A stretch of DNA of 64,000 bases, from the NCBI RefSeq assembly GCF_021325795.1, contig NZ_JAHPZX010000008.1, positions 62,001 to 126,000 of the forward strand, given 5' to 3'. The first letter of the stretch is position 1; every line of letters starts with the position of its first letter. Made by a program: the position numbers and the translations under genes. Source of the stretch: Bordetella sp. LUAb4. Its GTDB lineage: Bacteria; Pseudomonadota; Gammaproteobacteria; Burkholderiales; Burkholderiaceae_B. Of this stretch, positions 53,551 through 62,469 are shown in pieces. The notes below the pieces were generated by a model. That model saw nothing but the letters and a program-made list of their open reading frames with translations, was not told where the DNA came from and made no database searches.

Positions 53551-55161
53551 GTGCCTGAAAGCAAACCATTCAAGCGCAGACTTTGGAGCGCGGCGCTGAC
53601 GATACTGGGCACGCTGGCGCCCATTCTTCTCATCCTGCCCCTGGTCGCCACCGAAGCGCGCCACCAGGCGCAGAACGAAGCCAGCATCACCGCGGCGGTG
53701 GTCCGCAAGCAGATCGAGAACATCCTGATGCACGCCGAGGATGCAACCCGCACCCTCGCCACCACCTCCCTCGGCCATCCCTGCGAAGAGGTCAGAAGCA
53801 ATCTCACTCGCATGGGCACGCTGCGGCCCTACTTCCGCTCGCTGAGCCTGGTCAAGGACAACCAGGTCTATTGCTGGTCGATTTATACGGATGTGACGAC
53901 GCCCTTGTATGCGATATCTTCGGAAGGAGAGATCGGCCCTGGGTTGACCATCACGCCGGTACCCGGCACCTTGCTGGTACCGGACCGGCCCGCCGTCCAG
54001 GTTTCCTATGGCTTGAGCGCCGGCCAGGGTGCCGTGGCTTTCGTCGACGCCCAGTATCTTTATGATCTCAAGAGCGCCGCGGCGCGCGATGGACTGTATG
54101 ACATCGAGATCCTGCTGGGCAAACGCCGCCTGCCCCTGCTGGATGCCGGCGAACGCGAGCGCCCCGCGCACGACGTCAACGACGAAACCGAGGTCTCCGC
54201 GTCCGGCAGCTACGCGGCGGAGGTGCGCGTCACTGTTCTCAAGCACCAGATCGACTCGTTCCGGCGCGATATCTGGCACAACTACTTCGCCTTCCTGGTC
54301 CTGGCCTGCCTGTTGAGCGGCTATCTGACGCGCCGCTATTTCGACCGCCGCGTAACCCTGGCCGCCGATATGCGCAAAGGCATACGCAACGGCGAATTCC
54401 ATCTGGTGTATCAGCCTGTGATCGACCTGAAGACTGGGGCGTTCTCCGGCGTCGAGGCCTTGCTGCGCTGGAACCATCCCTCCACCGGACCGATACGGCC
54501 CGATCTCTTCATCCCCGTGGCTGAGGAGACAGGCATGATCACGGAACTGACCCGCCACATCTTCGCCATGGCGGCCGCCGATCTGCGGGCGCTGGGCCTG
54601 CCGCCGCATGCCCACCTGGGACTCAACGTCTGCGCGCAGCACATGTCCCGGGCCGATTTCGTCGACGACGTCCAAGCGCTGCTGCAGCACCTGGAGCGGC
54701 CCGGGCAAGGCGGGCCGGTCACGCTGGTGCTGGAAGTCACCGAGCGCGCGGCGTTGCCGGATTCCGACGTGGTGCGCGCCAATATGCGGCGCTTGCGCGA
54801 ACGGGGCGTGCGCTGGGCCATCGATGATTTCGGCACGGGGCATAGTTCGCTGGCTTACATCGAACAGCTGGATGCCGACTATCTGAAGATAGACCGCGCC
54901 TTTGTCAACAGCGCGGGGACCGACGCGGTGTCGGCCGTGGTCCTGGAAACCATCATCAGCCTGGCGCGCAAGCTGGATCTGGAGATGGTGGCCGAAGGCG
55001 TGGAGACCGTGGAGCAGTCGGACTACCTGCGCGCACATGGCGTGCAATTCGGCCAGGGCTATTTCTATGCCCGGCCGATGCGGGCGCATGACCTCACCGC
55101 GTGGCGCCAGACCTTCGTGCTGAAGAACCGGGAAGCCGACGAGGAGCCGGTGATCGCCTGA
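53551..55161 (+). CDS. CSS-motif EAL domain cyclic-di-GMP phosphodiesterase
   Basis: 536 residues from the GTG at 53551 (an earlier GTG lies at 53509). Two membrane helices (about 13-33 and 243-259) bracket a periplasmic CSS-like sensor with Cys78 and Cys108, which could form the redox-sensitive disulfide of this family. The EAL domain has VEALLRWNHP (302-304 EAL), NVCAQHMSRADF, EVTERAAL, DDFGTGHSSLAYI, KIDRAFV, AEGVE and GQGYFYARP. The catalytic set looks complete, so active c-di-GMP hydrolysis is expected. Confidence 0.92.
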   Translation: MPESKPFKRRLWSAALTILGTLAPILLILPLVATEARHQAQNEASITAAVVRKQIENILMHAEDATRTLATTSLGHPCEEVRSNLTRMGTLRPYFRSLSLVKDNQVYCWSIYTDVTTPLYAISSEGEIGPGLTITPVPGTLLVPDRPAVQVSYGLSAGQGAVAFVDAQYLYDLKSAAARDGLYDIEILLGKRRLPLLDAGERERPAHDVNDETEVSASGSYAAEVRVTVLKHQIDSFRRDIWHNYFAFLVLACLLSGYLTRRYFDRRVTLAADMRKGIRNGEFHLVYQPVIDLKTGAFSGVEALLRWNHPSTGPIRPDLFIPVAEETGMITELTRHIFAMAAADLRALGLPPHAHLGLNVCAQHMSRADFVDDVQALLQHLERPGQGGPVTLVLEVTERAALPDSDVVRANMRRLRERGVRWAIDDFGTGHSSLAYIEQLDADYLKIDRAFVNSAGTDAVSAVVLETIISLARKLDLEMVAEGVETVEQSDYLRAHGVQFGQGYFYARPMRAHDLTAWRQTFVLKNREADEEPVIA

Positions 55162-55169
55162 TGCAGCGC

Positions 55170-55221
55170 TCGGGTCGGCTCGGGTCGGCTCGGCTCGGCT
55201 CGGCTCGGCTCGGCTCGGGTC
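55170..55221. repeat. 5-bp CGGCT/CGGGT tandem repeats
   Basis: About ten consecutive five-base units, mostly CGGCT with three CGGGT variants, lie between the EAL gene stop and the convergent MFS gene end. The last units overlap or abut the MFS stop codon at 55220. Confidence 0.85.
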
Positions 55222-56608
55222 AGCCCAACCGCAGCCGCATGAAGCTCGCGACGCTGGCCAGCGCCGCGAATGCCGCGCCCAGCCACAGCGCCAGCAAAGC
55301 CCCTTGCGCGGTCGACGCATGAAAGCAGGCCGCCACCAGCGCGGCGCCGGTGGACTGGCCCAGCAGGCGCACGGTACCGACCATGCCCGACGCGCCGCCG
55401 CTGCGGGCGGGCGGGGCGGACGTCATCAAGGCCCGCACATTGGGCGACTGGAAGAAGCCGAAGCCGGCACCGCACAGGGCCATGCGCCAGCAGATATCGA
55501 AGACGCCCGGGTTGGCCGGCAGTATGGCCAGCAGCACCATGCCCGCGGCCAGCACCGCCAAACCAACGCCCGCCAGCATGCCAGCCGAATAGCGGTCCGA
55601 CAGGCGTCCGGCCACCGGTCCCAATGCCGCCACCAGCACGGGCCAGGGCGTGATCAGGAAACCCGTCTGCACCTGGGTATAGCCCATGGCGTTCTGCAGC
55701 AGGAACGGCAGGGACACGAAGGCCAGCGATTGCGTGGCGAAGGTGCATACCGAGGTCGCGGCCGACAGCGCGAACATTGGCCGCTTGAGCAGATCCACCG
55801 CCAGCAGCGGCGCCGGATGGCCGGCCTGGCGCCGCAGCAGGACCAGCAGGCAGACCAGCGCGGCGACGGCGCTGATGGCGATCATGCGGGGCGGTGCCAC
55901 ATGGGCGCCCTCGTTCAAGGCAAACACCAGCAGCGTCAGGAAACCGGCGGCGAACAGCGCGGCCACGCCATCGAAACGATGGCCGCTGCCGCTGTTGCCG
56001 GGCAAAGACAGCAAGCACAGCCGCAAGGCGACCAGGCCCACCGGCACGTTGATCAGGAACAGCCAATGCCAGCTGGCGACGGTCAGGATCAGGGACGCCA
56101 CGGTCGGCCCGGCGGCGAAGGAAAATCCCACCACCAGGGAATTCAGTCCCACGCCGGCACCCAGCATGCGATCTGAATAGATATAGCGCAGCATGGCGAT
56201 ATTCACGGCCATCAGGCCCGCGCCGCCCAGCCCTTGCGCCACCCGCGCGGCCACCAGCCAGGGCAATGAGGGCGACAGGCCGCAGGCCAGCGAAGCGATG
56301 GTGAACAGCGCCATGCCGGCCACCATCACGCGCCGGTAGCCGATGATCTCGCCCAGCGAGGCCAGCGGCAGCAGAGCCCCGACCATGGCCAATTGATAGG
56401 CGCTGATGACCCAGATGGAATCGGCCTCGCTGACACCCAGATCGCGCGCCATCGCCGGCAGCGCAGTGTTGGCGATGGCCGTATCCAGGCTGGCCATGCA
56501 GACCCCCAGCATCACCGCCAGCGCGGCGCGGCGCCGATCCGCGGCCGGCAGGCCTTGTCCGATGGGTAGGGGATGTTGCAGAGAGAACGACAGGCGCGGC
56601 GCGGGCAT
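55220..56608 (-). CDS. MFS multidrug exporter, DHA2-like (14 TM)
   Basis: 462 residues with about 14 membrane helices. Family motifs include LDTAIANTALPAMARDLG at helix 1, LGEIIGYRRVMVAGM (motif A-type loop), ARVAQGLGGAGLMAVNIAML and GRLSDRYSAGML. DHA2 transporters export drugs or small metabolites by proton antiport. The start is set at the ATG of MPAPRLSF; an in-frame ATG at 56665 could add 19 residues. No regulator or periplasmic adaptor gene is adjacent. Confidence 0.9.
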   Translation of the reverse strand: MPAPRLSFSLQHPLPIGQGLPAADRRRAALAVMLGVCMASLDTAIANTALPAMARDLGVSEADSIWVISAYQLAMVGALLPLASLGEIIGYRRVMVAGMALFTIASLACGLSPSLPWLVAARVAQGLGGAGLMAVNIAMLRYIYSDRMLGAGVGLNSLVVGFSFAAGPTVASLILTVASWHWLFLINVPVGLVALRLCLLSLPGNSGSGHRFDGVAALFAAGFLTLLVFALNEGAHVAPPRMIAISAVAALVCLLVLLRRQAGHPAPLLAVDLLKRPMFALSAATSVCTFATQSLAFVSLPFLLQNAMGYTQVQTGFLITPWPVLVAALGPVAGRLSDRYSAGMLAGVGLAVLAAGMVLLAILPANPGVFDICWRMALCGAGFGFFQSPNVRALMTSAPPARSGGASGMVGTVRLLGQSTGAALVAACFHASTAQGALLALWLGAAFAALASVASFMRLRLG

Positions 56609-56752
56609 GGAGGTACAGCTCGATGGGATGGCGGTCGGCGCCGGCCGCCTTGCACGGCCGGGCATGAGAAGCGGGTAACTGTGTACTCCCGCAACGTCGG
56701 CGCTGTCAAACCTGACAGGTCCCTTGCCATCCGCCCCTTATCGTTTTTGAGC

Positions 56753-58948
56753 TTACGTAGAGGGCTGCATGCGGCGCGTGTCCGCCGGGTTCCTGTTCGC
56801 TGGTTTCCTGCGCGCCGGTTCCTTGTTCGCCTGCTTGCCATAGCCGGTGGCTTCTTGCTTGTCTTCGGCGGCATCCTCATGGGCTTGCAAAAGACTGGTG
56901 CGCTGCGCGATCGCATCAGCGCCATTCTCGCGGAGTGCAAGCTCGATGTCGGGTTCGATATCGGCCGCGCGCCGATGGCTGGGGATCAGGCGCGATAGTG
57001 CTTGGCCCACTTGAACGACGACGCGGGCCACCGTGCCATAAGCGGCGATCACGCGACGCTTTACCGCGGCGGCCCCTGCGTTCAACCCGAGGCGTGCCCG
57101 TTCGGCCCGTCGTGCGAACCAGCCTTGCGGTTCGCGAGCCGGACCGGCCGGCCTGACATACATGGTATACGCGGCCGGCGCGCCATGCCCGGCATCCGTG
57201 GCAGACTCGGCATGCCCGACATACACGGCAAGCGCGGCATCCGATGGCGCCTGCGGTTCGACGAGCGGCCGCGGTTCCGACGTGTATGCGTCCCACGATG
57301 GCCACGATGCCCCCGATTCGAGAAGCGGTTGCACGGCTGGCGTGGGCGCGTTCGCCCGTTCGAACGGGCCCTCCGCATCCCAAACTCGCCAGCCGCTGCG
57401 CCCGCCGGCGGGATCGGCGCCCGCGCCCTTCGCCAAAGTCAACTCGTCGCAGATCAGCTGCCGCTTCGGTATAGTCGGTTCCTTCTCCGCCACATCGGCC
57501 GGCGCCGTTACACGCTCCGGCGCGGGCGTTACCCCTAATTCGGGCGTTACCTTTGGCTCCCGCGTTACCTTTGGTTCGGGCGTCACCTTTGGTTCGGGCG
57601 TCACCTTTGGTTCGGGCTTTGCCTCTGGCCAGGACGTTGCCTCAGGTTCGGAGGTTGCCTCAGGTCCGAAGGTTGCATCAGGTCCGAAGGTTGCCTCCCC
57701 TCGCAAGGGCCTGTCATTCGGCGGCAGCAGCGGCATGGCGGCGTTTACCTTCGCGGTGCTGCTTGGAGTCTTGGCATGTAGTTGCTTACCCATATTGATC
57801 CTGGCGCGACGATCCTGGCTCGCTTTCAGCACCAGCCTTCCCTTCCGCATCTCGGCACGCACCACGAGGACGTCGCCACGGCGACTCCAGGACGGGTCTA
57901 CTTCCAACCAATTGCCGTCGTTAGCGAGGTTCTGGCCACCGGGCCTGATCATGCTGAAGCATTGCGACAATACCTCCGGATCGTCATAACAAGCGACGAA
58001 GTCGTCACACAGCATCACATATAGCATTTCGGATGCAAGCCGGTCGTTCAAGGACTGTGCCTCAGCGCGAACGCTAGCCGGACTCACTTCGCTCAGGGCG
58101 GAACCGAAGGCGGAGGCATCGGCCCCGGCGGCGAGCAGCATGATCATCTCCGTCGCCAGTTTCATCACCCCCTTACCATCGGCAGCGCGACCGCAGTCCG
58201 CCATCCTGTTTGCCAGGCCAACCAGATACTCTGCCAATGGCTGGCCGCCTTCCTGCCGGCCCCGCATCCTGGCTCTGAATTCATCGGTCACCCTTGCCAC
58301 GGGCTCGCCAGGTCTGCCTTTAATCTGGGGAAGCACGCGTTCTGCCGGAGCAGCCTGAGAGGCGACTGCTCCGTTCGTCGCGCTCCCTCCTGACAGACTT
58401 ACCGACGCCAGTCCCGGTATCACGACCGGTATCACGACCGGTATGTCGACCGTCTTCTTTTTCTTCTTCCGAAAGGAGGAAACCAATTTGGCAGGCAAAG
58501 ACCGATTTTTCTGTCTCGCCGTGACCCTGGCCTCAGGGGAAAGAGCACAGGGCGGCGGCTCAGTTGCAGCAGTAGTAGCAGAAGAAGAAGAAGAAGAAGC
58601 TCCGGCAGCAATCGCGGGCAGGAAAGGAGCGAGGGGAGCGAGCGGTTTGGCAGACGCTGCGGTAGAAGCGGTGCTACCCCGGCTGCCTCCGCTACTTGAA
58701 CTGCCCTCGGTAGTCACGCTACCCCCGCGTGACCGCGGGTCGGCGCCGCGCGATGGCATGAATCCAGGAAGATGCGGCATGTCCTGAGATACCGCGGAGG
58801 ATTTCCGCCTGAAAGACTGCGACGCGCGGCTGATGCTTTTTCTCGCCCCCCTGAAGAAGCCGCTTTTTTTCTTGGCGACAACCGACTCCGGATTCGTCAA
58901 ATCTTGATGACTTCCTGAGTTCGAACCAATCTTATCTGCACCCGCCAT
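56753..58948 (-). CDS. Undescribed effector-like protein, paralogue A
   Basis: 731 residues, no signal peptide or membrane helix. The start is firm: TAGGAGAGTTGG precedes the ATG. The basic N-terminus (about 17-75: ESVVAKKKSGFFRGARKSIS, DPRSRGGS) aligns with paralogue B at 60076. A Ser/Thr-rich linker follows, then a shared helical domain (about 214-375: EPVARVTD, GQPLAEYLVGLANRMAD, LCDDFVACYDDPEVLSQCF). Residues about 418-480 are hexapeptide repeats (ATFGPD, KVTPEP) from 18-bp DNA repeats. The C-terminus is basic and helical. I recognise no family. An hrp-box-like element lies 27 bp upstream. Confidence 0.8.
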   Translation of the reverse strand: MAGADKIGSNSGSHQDLTNPESVVAKKKSGFFRGARKSISRASQSFRRKSSAVSQDMPHLPGFMPSRGADPRSRGGSVTTEGSSSSGGSRGSTASTAASAKPLAPLAPFLPAIAAGASSSSSSATTAATEPPPCALSPEARVTARQKNRSLPAKLVSSFRKKKKKTVDIPVVIPVVIPGLASVSLSGGSATNGAVASQAAPAERVLPQIKGRPGEPVARVTDEFRARMRGRQEGGQPLAEYLVGLANRMADCGRAADGKGVMKLATEMIMLLAAGADASAFGSALSEVSPASVRAEAQSLNDRLASEMLYVMLCDDFVACYDDPEVLSQCFSMIRPGGQNLANDGNWLEVDPSWSRRGDVLVVRAEMRKGRLVLKASQDRRARINMGKQLHAKTPSSTAKVNAAMPLLPPNDRPLRGEATFGPDATFGPEATSEPEATSWPEAKPEPKVTPEPKVTPEPKVTREPKVTPELGVTPAPERVTAPADVAEKEPTIPKRQLICDELTLAKGAGADPAGGRSGWRVWDAEGPFERANAPTPAVQPLLESGASWPSWDAYTSEPRPLVEPQAPSDAALAVYVGHAESATDAGHGAPAAYTMYVRPAGPAREPQGWFARRAERARLGLNAGAAAVKRRVIAAYGTVARVVVQVGQALSRLIPSHRRAADIEPDIELALRENGADAIAQRTSLLQAHEDAAEDKQEATGYGKQANKEPARRKPANRNPADTRRMQPST
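57543..57690. repeat. 18-bp coding repeats inside paralogue A
   Basis: Tandem 18-bp units (plus-strand form GTCACCTTTGGTTCGGGC, near-perfect three times in 57545-57617, then diverged units) encode Pro-Glu-Pro-Lys-Val-Thr and Phe-Gly-Pro-Glu-Ala-Thr type hexapeptides. Confidence 0.85.
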
Positions 58949-58974
58949 CCAACTCTCCTACGAACGTTTCCGAC

Positions 58975-59003
58975 TAGGTAGCACGGCAACTTCGTAGGGT
59001 TCC
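58975..59003 (-). promoter_or_regulatory. hrp-box-like promoter of paralogue A
   Basis: On the minus strand GGAACC (59003-58998), a 16-bp spacer and CTACCTA (58981-58975) resemble the HrpL-type consensus GGAACC-N15/16-CCACNNA. It ends 27 bp before the start codon. The surrounding leader, from CGCTGGAACCCT to the Shine-Dalgarno, is also conserved in front of paralogue B. Confidence 0.6.
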
Positions 59004-59079
59004 AGCGCTGTTCCCATATGCGCGGATCATGGGATGGCGCCGCCGCTGCGCGGCGGACGTCTGCATCAATGCCGACGTA

Positions 59080-60063
59080 TCACTTGTTTGTCGATGGCGT
59101 TCGGCGCAGCCAGCCCCTCAAACGCTCGGCCGTGAACCAGCGGCTTCGATCCGACGTTTCTGACTGCGCGACAGATGTCCGCTTATCACGCCCGGTCGTT
59201 GCAGGGGAAGTATTCTCGGAGGATCCGTGCTCGGCCGAAGCGCTCTCAGGCAAACCACGACGTTCTTTTGCGTAGCGTTCCAGCGCCTTGAAATAGCGCG
59301 GGACATCCAATGCCATGCTGCGCCCTTTCACACTCTTGTCTTGCAAAGGGCTCATCACATACTCGATGCATTCCAGTAATTGCGATGCGCCTGGCGGCAG
59401 CTTGGCATTCGAAGATGGCAAGTCTGATTTGAAGCCCGATTGCGAGTCTGATTTGAAGCTGGATCGCAAGCCGGAGTGCAAGCCTGATTGCAGCGACATT
59501 TGCGCGACCGACCTTTCGCGCTCCAACTTGTCGACCAGTGCCTCGCACAGTTTCTCGTATTCCCGCTCTATATGAGTCGTGCCCGCGCCGGCACTGGTTT
59601 CCTGTGCGATGGCAGCGGCGCGCAGCGCGTTGATGAGCTTGGTCAGGAGCTCCTGAGTCTCACGGCGCGCGTCATCCAACTCCGGGTGGTAGCGCGGCGA
59701 GATGATGGACGACCTTGCCCCCTCCAGCTTGTCGTGCATCTGGCTTGCCAGCATCGTGAGATATTCAGGCAAGGGCCGCCCTTCGATGCGCCAGGTTGGA
59801 AGCCGGCGGTCCGGGCTGGGAACCTGCGCGCCATCGGGTTTGCTGTGTGGCGCTTCCGTCCGCAAGCTGGCGCGTCGGGATGATGCGCAGACGGAGGAGA
59901 ATCCAACATGATTGACGCGGTCTCCCAATATCGCACCTCCTCGGCTGGCGCGCTGTTTCCCCGGCATGGGGATGAATAGCGGCGTCGAGAAGGAGTCATC
60001 AACGTCTTTCGTTAGCGGTGCCAGGGCTTCGACGACAGTGACGGGGGACAGTCGATCAATCAT
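59080..60063 (-). CDS. Undescribed effector-like protein, short paralogue C
   Basis: 327 residues, soluble. Residues about 94-185 resemble the helical domain of paralogues A and B (EGRPLPEYLTMLASQMHD, EREYEKLCEALVDKLERE). The domain lacks the VACYDDPE block. A repeat of Ser-Gly/Ser-Asp-Phe-Lys units (about 190-215) comes from short DNA repeats at 59415-59500. The start codon lies 12 bp after the stop of paralogue B, so both are probably on one mRNA. Function is unknown and the family not recognised. Confidence 0.75.
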   Translation of the reverse strand: MIDRLSPVTVVEALAPLTKDVDDSFSTPLFIPMPGKQRASRGGAILGDRVNHVGFSSVCASSRRASLRTEAPHSKPDGAQVPSPDRRLPTWRIEGRPLPEYLTMLASQMHDKLEGARSSIISPRYHPELDDARRETQELLTKLINALRAAAIAQETSAGAGTTHIEREYEKLCEALVDKLERERSVAQMSLQSGLHSGLRSSFKSDSQSGFKSDLPSSNAKLPPGASQLLECIEYVMSPLQDKSVKGRSMALDVPRYFKALERYAKERRGLPESASAEHGSSENTSPATTGRDKRTSVAQSETSDRSRWFTAERLRGWLRRTPSTNK

Positions 60064-60075
60064 GGCGTCCCCGAC

Positions 60076-62346
60076 TCACGCCGCGCGGGCCAATACCGGC
60101 GGTGAAGCCAGCCCCGTGGCCTGACGCGCCTCATCCTCGGCCTGCACCAGATGGCTCATGAGCTCGAAAGTTTCCCGCTCGGCGGTCGGCATGTAGTCTC
60201 CCCCCTTCTGGCATTGAAGACCGAACGAGACGGCGGCCAGTTGTTCCTCGCTCAGCGTCTTCAGAATCTCCGCGATCTGAACCACGTGAAGAAACTCACG
60301 CAGAGGCTTCGAAGGGTGCACGTAGGATCCATTTTCCGCCTGCCCGCCATCGAGCTCATGAGCAGGTACGGATTCGGCGTACTGGTTCCAGACAGAGGTG
60401 CGCAAGAACAGGCCCCATCGCGCGACTGCCATGCGTGCCGAGCGAACCAGGCGGGTGTCTTCCCCCCGTGGGAAACCTGGAATTTCCCGCACGGCATCCC
60501 CCTCTGCGTCCAAGCCGGCCGCCTGGCGGTACAGGATCTCCAACGTCGCCAGTTCGTCGCCCGCCACTCTGCGGGCTCCGCCCGCGATCTCGCGAGCGTC
60601 AACGATCTCGGCATGCTGAGCGTCCGCTAGCTTTCGCCTCAAACGGGCGGCAGCGTCACTGCCGGCGCTGGCGCCGAGTTCATTCACGGCACGGGCCGCG
60701 GGTTCGCTGCCGGCGGCGTGTTGACTGCTTGGCCCCGGGCGCGACAGTGCAGCACGTACGCGCGCGACGAAGCGGGCCAACGCGGCACGTACGGCGGTCG
60801 CGCGGCGCTTTGCCGCGACGATGCTCGCGCGCACCCTGATGCGGCCTTTTCGCGACTTCTTCGCGAGCCTGGCACGCATGCCGCGTTTACCGGCACGCGC
60901 GGGCTGTGCCGCCTCCGGTGACCCCTGCGGCTCGCCCAATGGGCGCGCGGCGGGGGGACTCGCCCACGTCCTGCCTAAATAAGTCTCCAGATCCCGGATC
61001 TTCCAGAGACCCAGCCTGGCGATTGCCCCGAGGAGTCGGGCATCCGGCGGAGCCGACTGCTCAATGGCCAATTCGCGCTTCAGTTCGCTTACCTGCCGCT
61101 CCGCCGCTTTTGCCTGTGCCAGCCAGCTTTTCGCGCTTCCGGTCGTCGAGACCAGCAACTTCCTGTCGGGGGACGGCAGCTCGGCGATTGTGCGCACCAC
61201 CTGCATTGCCTTGTCGGCCTGCTCCTGCCCGCGCGCGATGGCCGCGATCAGTTCCTCCTCCCTCGGCCTCGGCAGGAGCTTCTCCCGCCGCATCAAGGCG
61301 CGCACCTTCAGGACCTTTGCGTACTGAAGCCAGCTCATATCCATCTTTGACAGGTTATTGGCCTGCGCGTCGTTGGAACAGATCGGGAGGGCATACTGCG
61401 ATGGTGTGGCCGAACCGTCGCCGGACGGCAGCCCTGGCGACGGCGCGCCTTCGGGACCTCCACGTTCAACGTCGGGAATGATCAGGGCGAAGCATTGCAA
61501 CAGTGTCTCAGGATCGTCATAGCAAGCGACAAGTTCGTCGCACAACTTCATATAGGCGGACTTGAACTGAATCATCTTCTCGCCCCCGGCTTCCGGCCTG
61601 TCACTCGGGCCAGAGACGGGTATGTCGGTCACCTCGAAGTCGATCGCGTTGGCTGCTGCCACAAGCAGCCTGACTATCTCCGTCGTCAGCGCTCCCACGC
61701 CGTCTTCGTCGCCGGCCCGGCCACGGTCCGCCATCTTGTTCGCCAAATCGACCAGAACGCTCGCCAGCGGCTTTCCGGCTTCACGCAGGCAGCGCAGCCT
61801 GGTCGCAAGCGGGTCCGTGACCCTTGCTACGGGTTCGTTGAGCGCGCGCTCCATGGGTATCGCCGGCTTGTCGGCCGGTGATGCCGGTGATGCCGGTGAT
61901 GCCGGTGTCGGGATTGCCTGCGCTACCGGTGTTCCAAGCGGTGAGTGCTGTTGCCGTGGCTGCCGCAGCTCGCTACTCGTACTGCCCCAGCTACTTGAGC
62001 TGCCCCGGCTGCTCACGCTGTCCTTGCTGCTCACGCTGGCCTGGCTACTCGTGCCGGCCTTGCTGTCCGGGCTGATTCCGCTGATCCCGCTGTCCTTGCT
62101 GCCCCCGCTAGCCTTACTGCTGCCGCTGCCCCGGCGTGACCTAGGCTCGGAGCCGTGAGACTGCCAGAACTCGTGCAGCTTGACAGGGATCTCGGCGGAT
62201 GTCCGCTGGATGAACAAGGACGCGCGACTACATCTTTTCGTCACTCCGCGAACGAAGCTGCTTTTTTTCCTGTGAACGACGACCTCTGGCTCGCCCAAAT
62301 TCTGAAGATTTCCTACGATCGCACCAACGGTACCCGGAACGGCCAT
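60076..62346 (-). CDS. Undescribed effector-like protein, paralogue B
   Basis: 756 residues, no signal peptide or membrane helix. GGGAGAG six bases upstream fixes the start. The N-terminus (EPEVVVHRKKSSFVRGVTKR, about 19-38, and EPRSRRGSGSS) matches paralogue A. A Ser-rich segment (70-125) and Pro/Ala/Ser linker lead to the shared domain (about 170-360: EPVARVTD, GKPLASVLVDLANKMAD, LCDELVACYDDPETLLQCF, LKVRALMRREKLL). After it come a probable coiled coil (about 405-435), a very basic helical stretch (about 500-550) and a C-terminal helical domain absent from A. The leader carries an hrp-box-like element. Co-transcribed with paralogue C. Confidence 0.8.
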   Translation of the reverse strand: MAVPGTVGAIVGNLQNLGEPEVVVHRKKSSFVRGVTKRCSRASLFIQRTSAEIPVKLHEFWQSHGSEPRSRRGSGSSKASGGSKDSGISGISPDSKAGTSSQASVSSKDSVSSRGSSSSWGSTSSELRQPRQQHSPLGTPVAQAIPTPASPASPASPADKPAIPMERALNEPVARVTDPLATRLRCLREAGKPLASVLVDLANKMADRGRAGDEDGVGALTTEIVRLLVAAANAIDFEVTDIPVSGPSDRPEAGGEKMIQFKSAYMKLCDELVACYDDPETLLQCFALIIPDVERGGPEGAPSPGLPSGDGSATPSQYALPICSNDAQANNLSKMDMSWLQYAKVLKVRALMRREKLLPRPREEELIAAIARGQEQADKAMQVVRTIAELPSPDRKLLVSTTGSAKSWLAQAKAAERQVSELKRELAIEQSAPPDARLLGAIARLGLWKIRDLETYLGRTWASPPAARPLGEPQGSPEAAQPARAGKRGMRARLAKKSRKGRIRVRASIVAAKRRATAVRAALARFVARVRAALSRPGPSSQHAAGSEPAARAVNELGASAGSDAAARLRRKLADAQHAEIVDAREIAGGARRVAGDELATLEILYRQAAGLDAEGDAVREIPGFPRGEDTRLVRSARMAVARWGLFLRTSVWNQYAESVPAHELDGGQAENGSYVHPSKPLREFLHVVQIAEILKTLSEEQLAAVSFGLQCQKGGDYMPTAERETFELMSHLVQAEDEARQATGLASPPVLARAA

Positions 62347-62371
62347 CTATCTCTCCCACGAATAGTCTCGT

Positions 62372-62399
62372 TAGGTATCACTGCGGCTCCGAGGGTTCC
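62372..62399 (-). promoter_or_regulatory. hrp-box-like promoter of paralogues B and C
   Basis: On the minus strand GGAACC (62399-62394), a 15-bp spacer and ATACCTA (62378-62372), 26 bp before the start codon of paralogue B. Position and flanking bases match the element upstream of paralogue A, so both genes seem to share one regulator. Confidence 0.6.
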
Positions 62400-62469
62400 A
62401 GCGATTTTTCCTATGCGTGGGTAGACCATGGGGCGGCCCGCGCCCAAAGGGAACTGGATCGAGCTTGCC

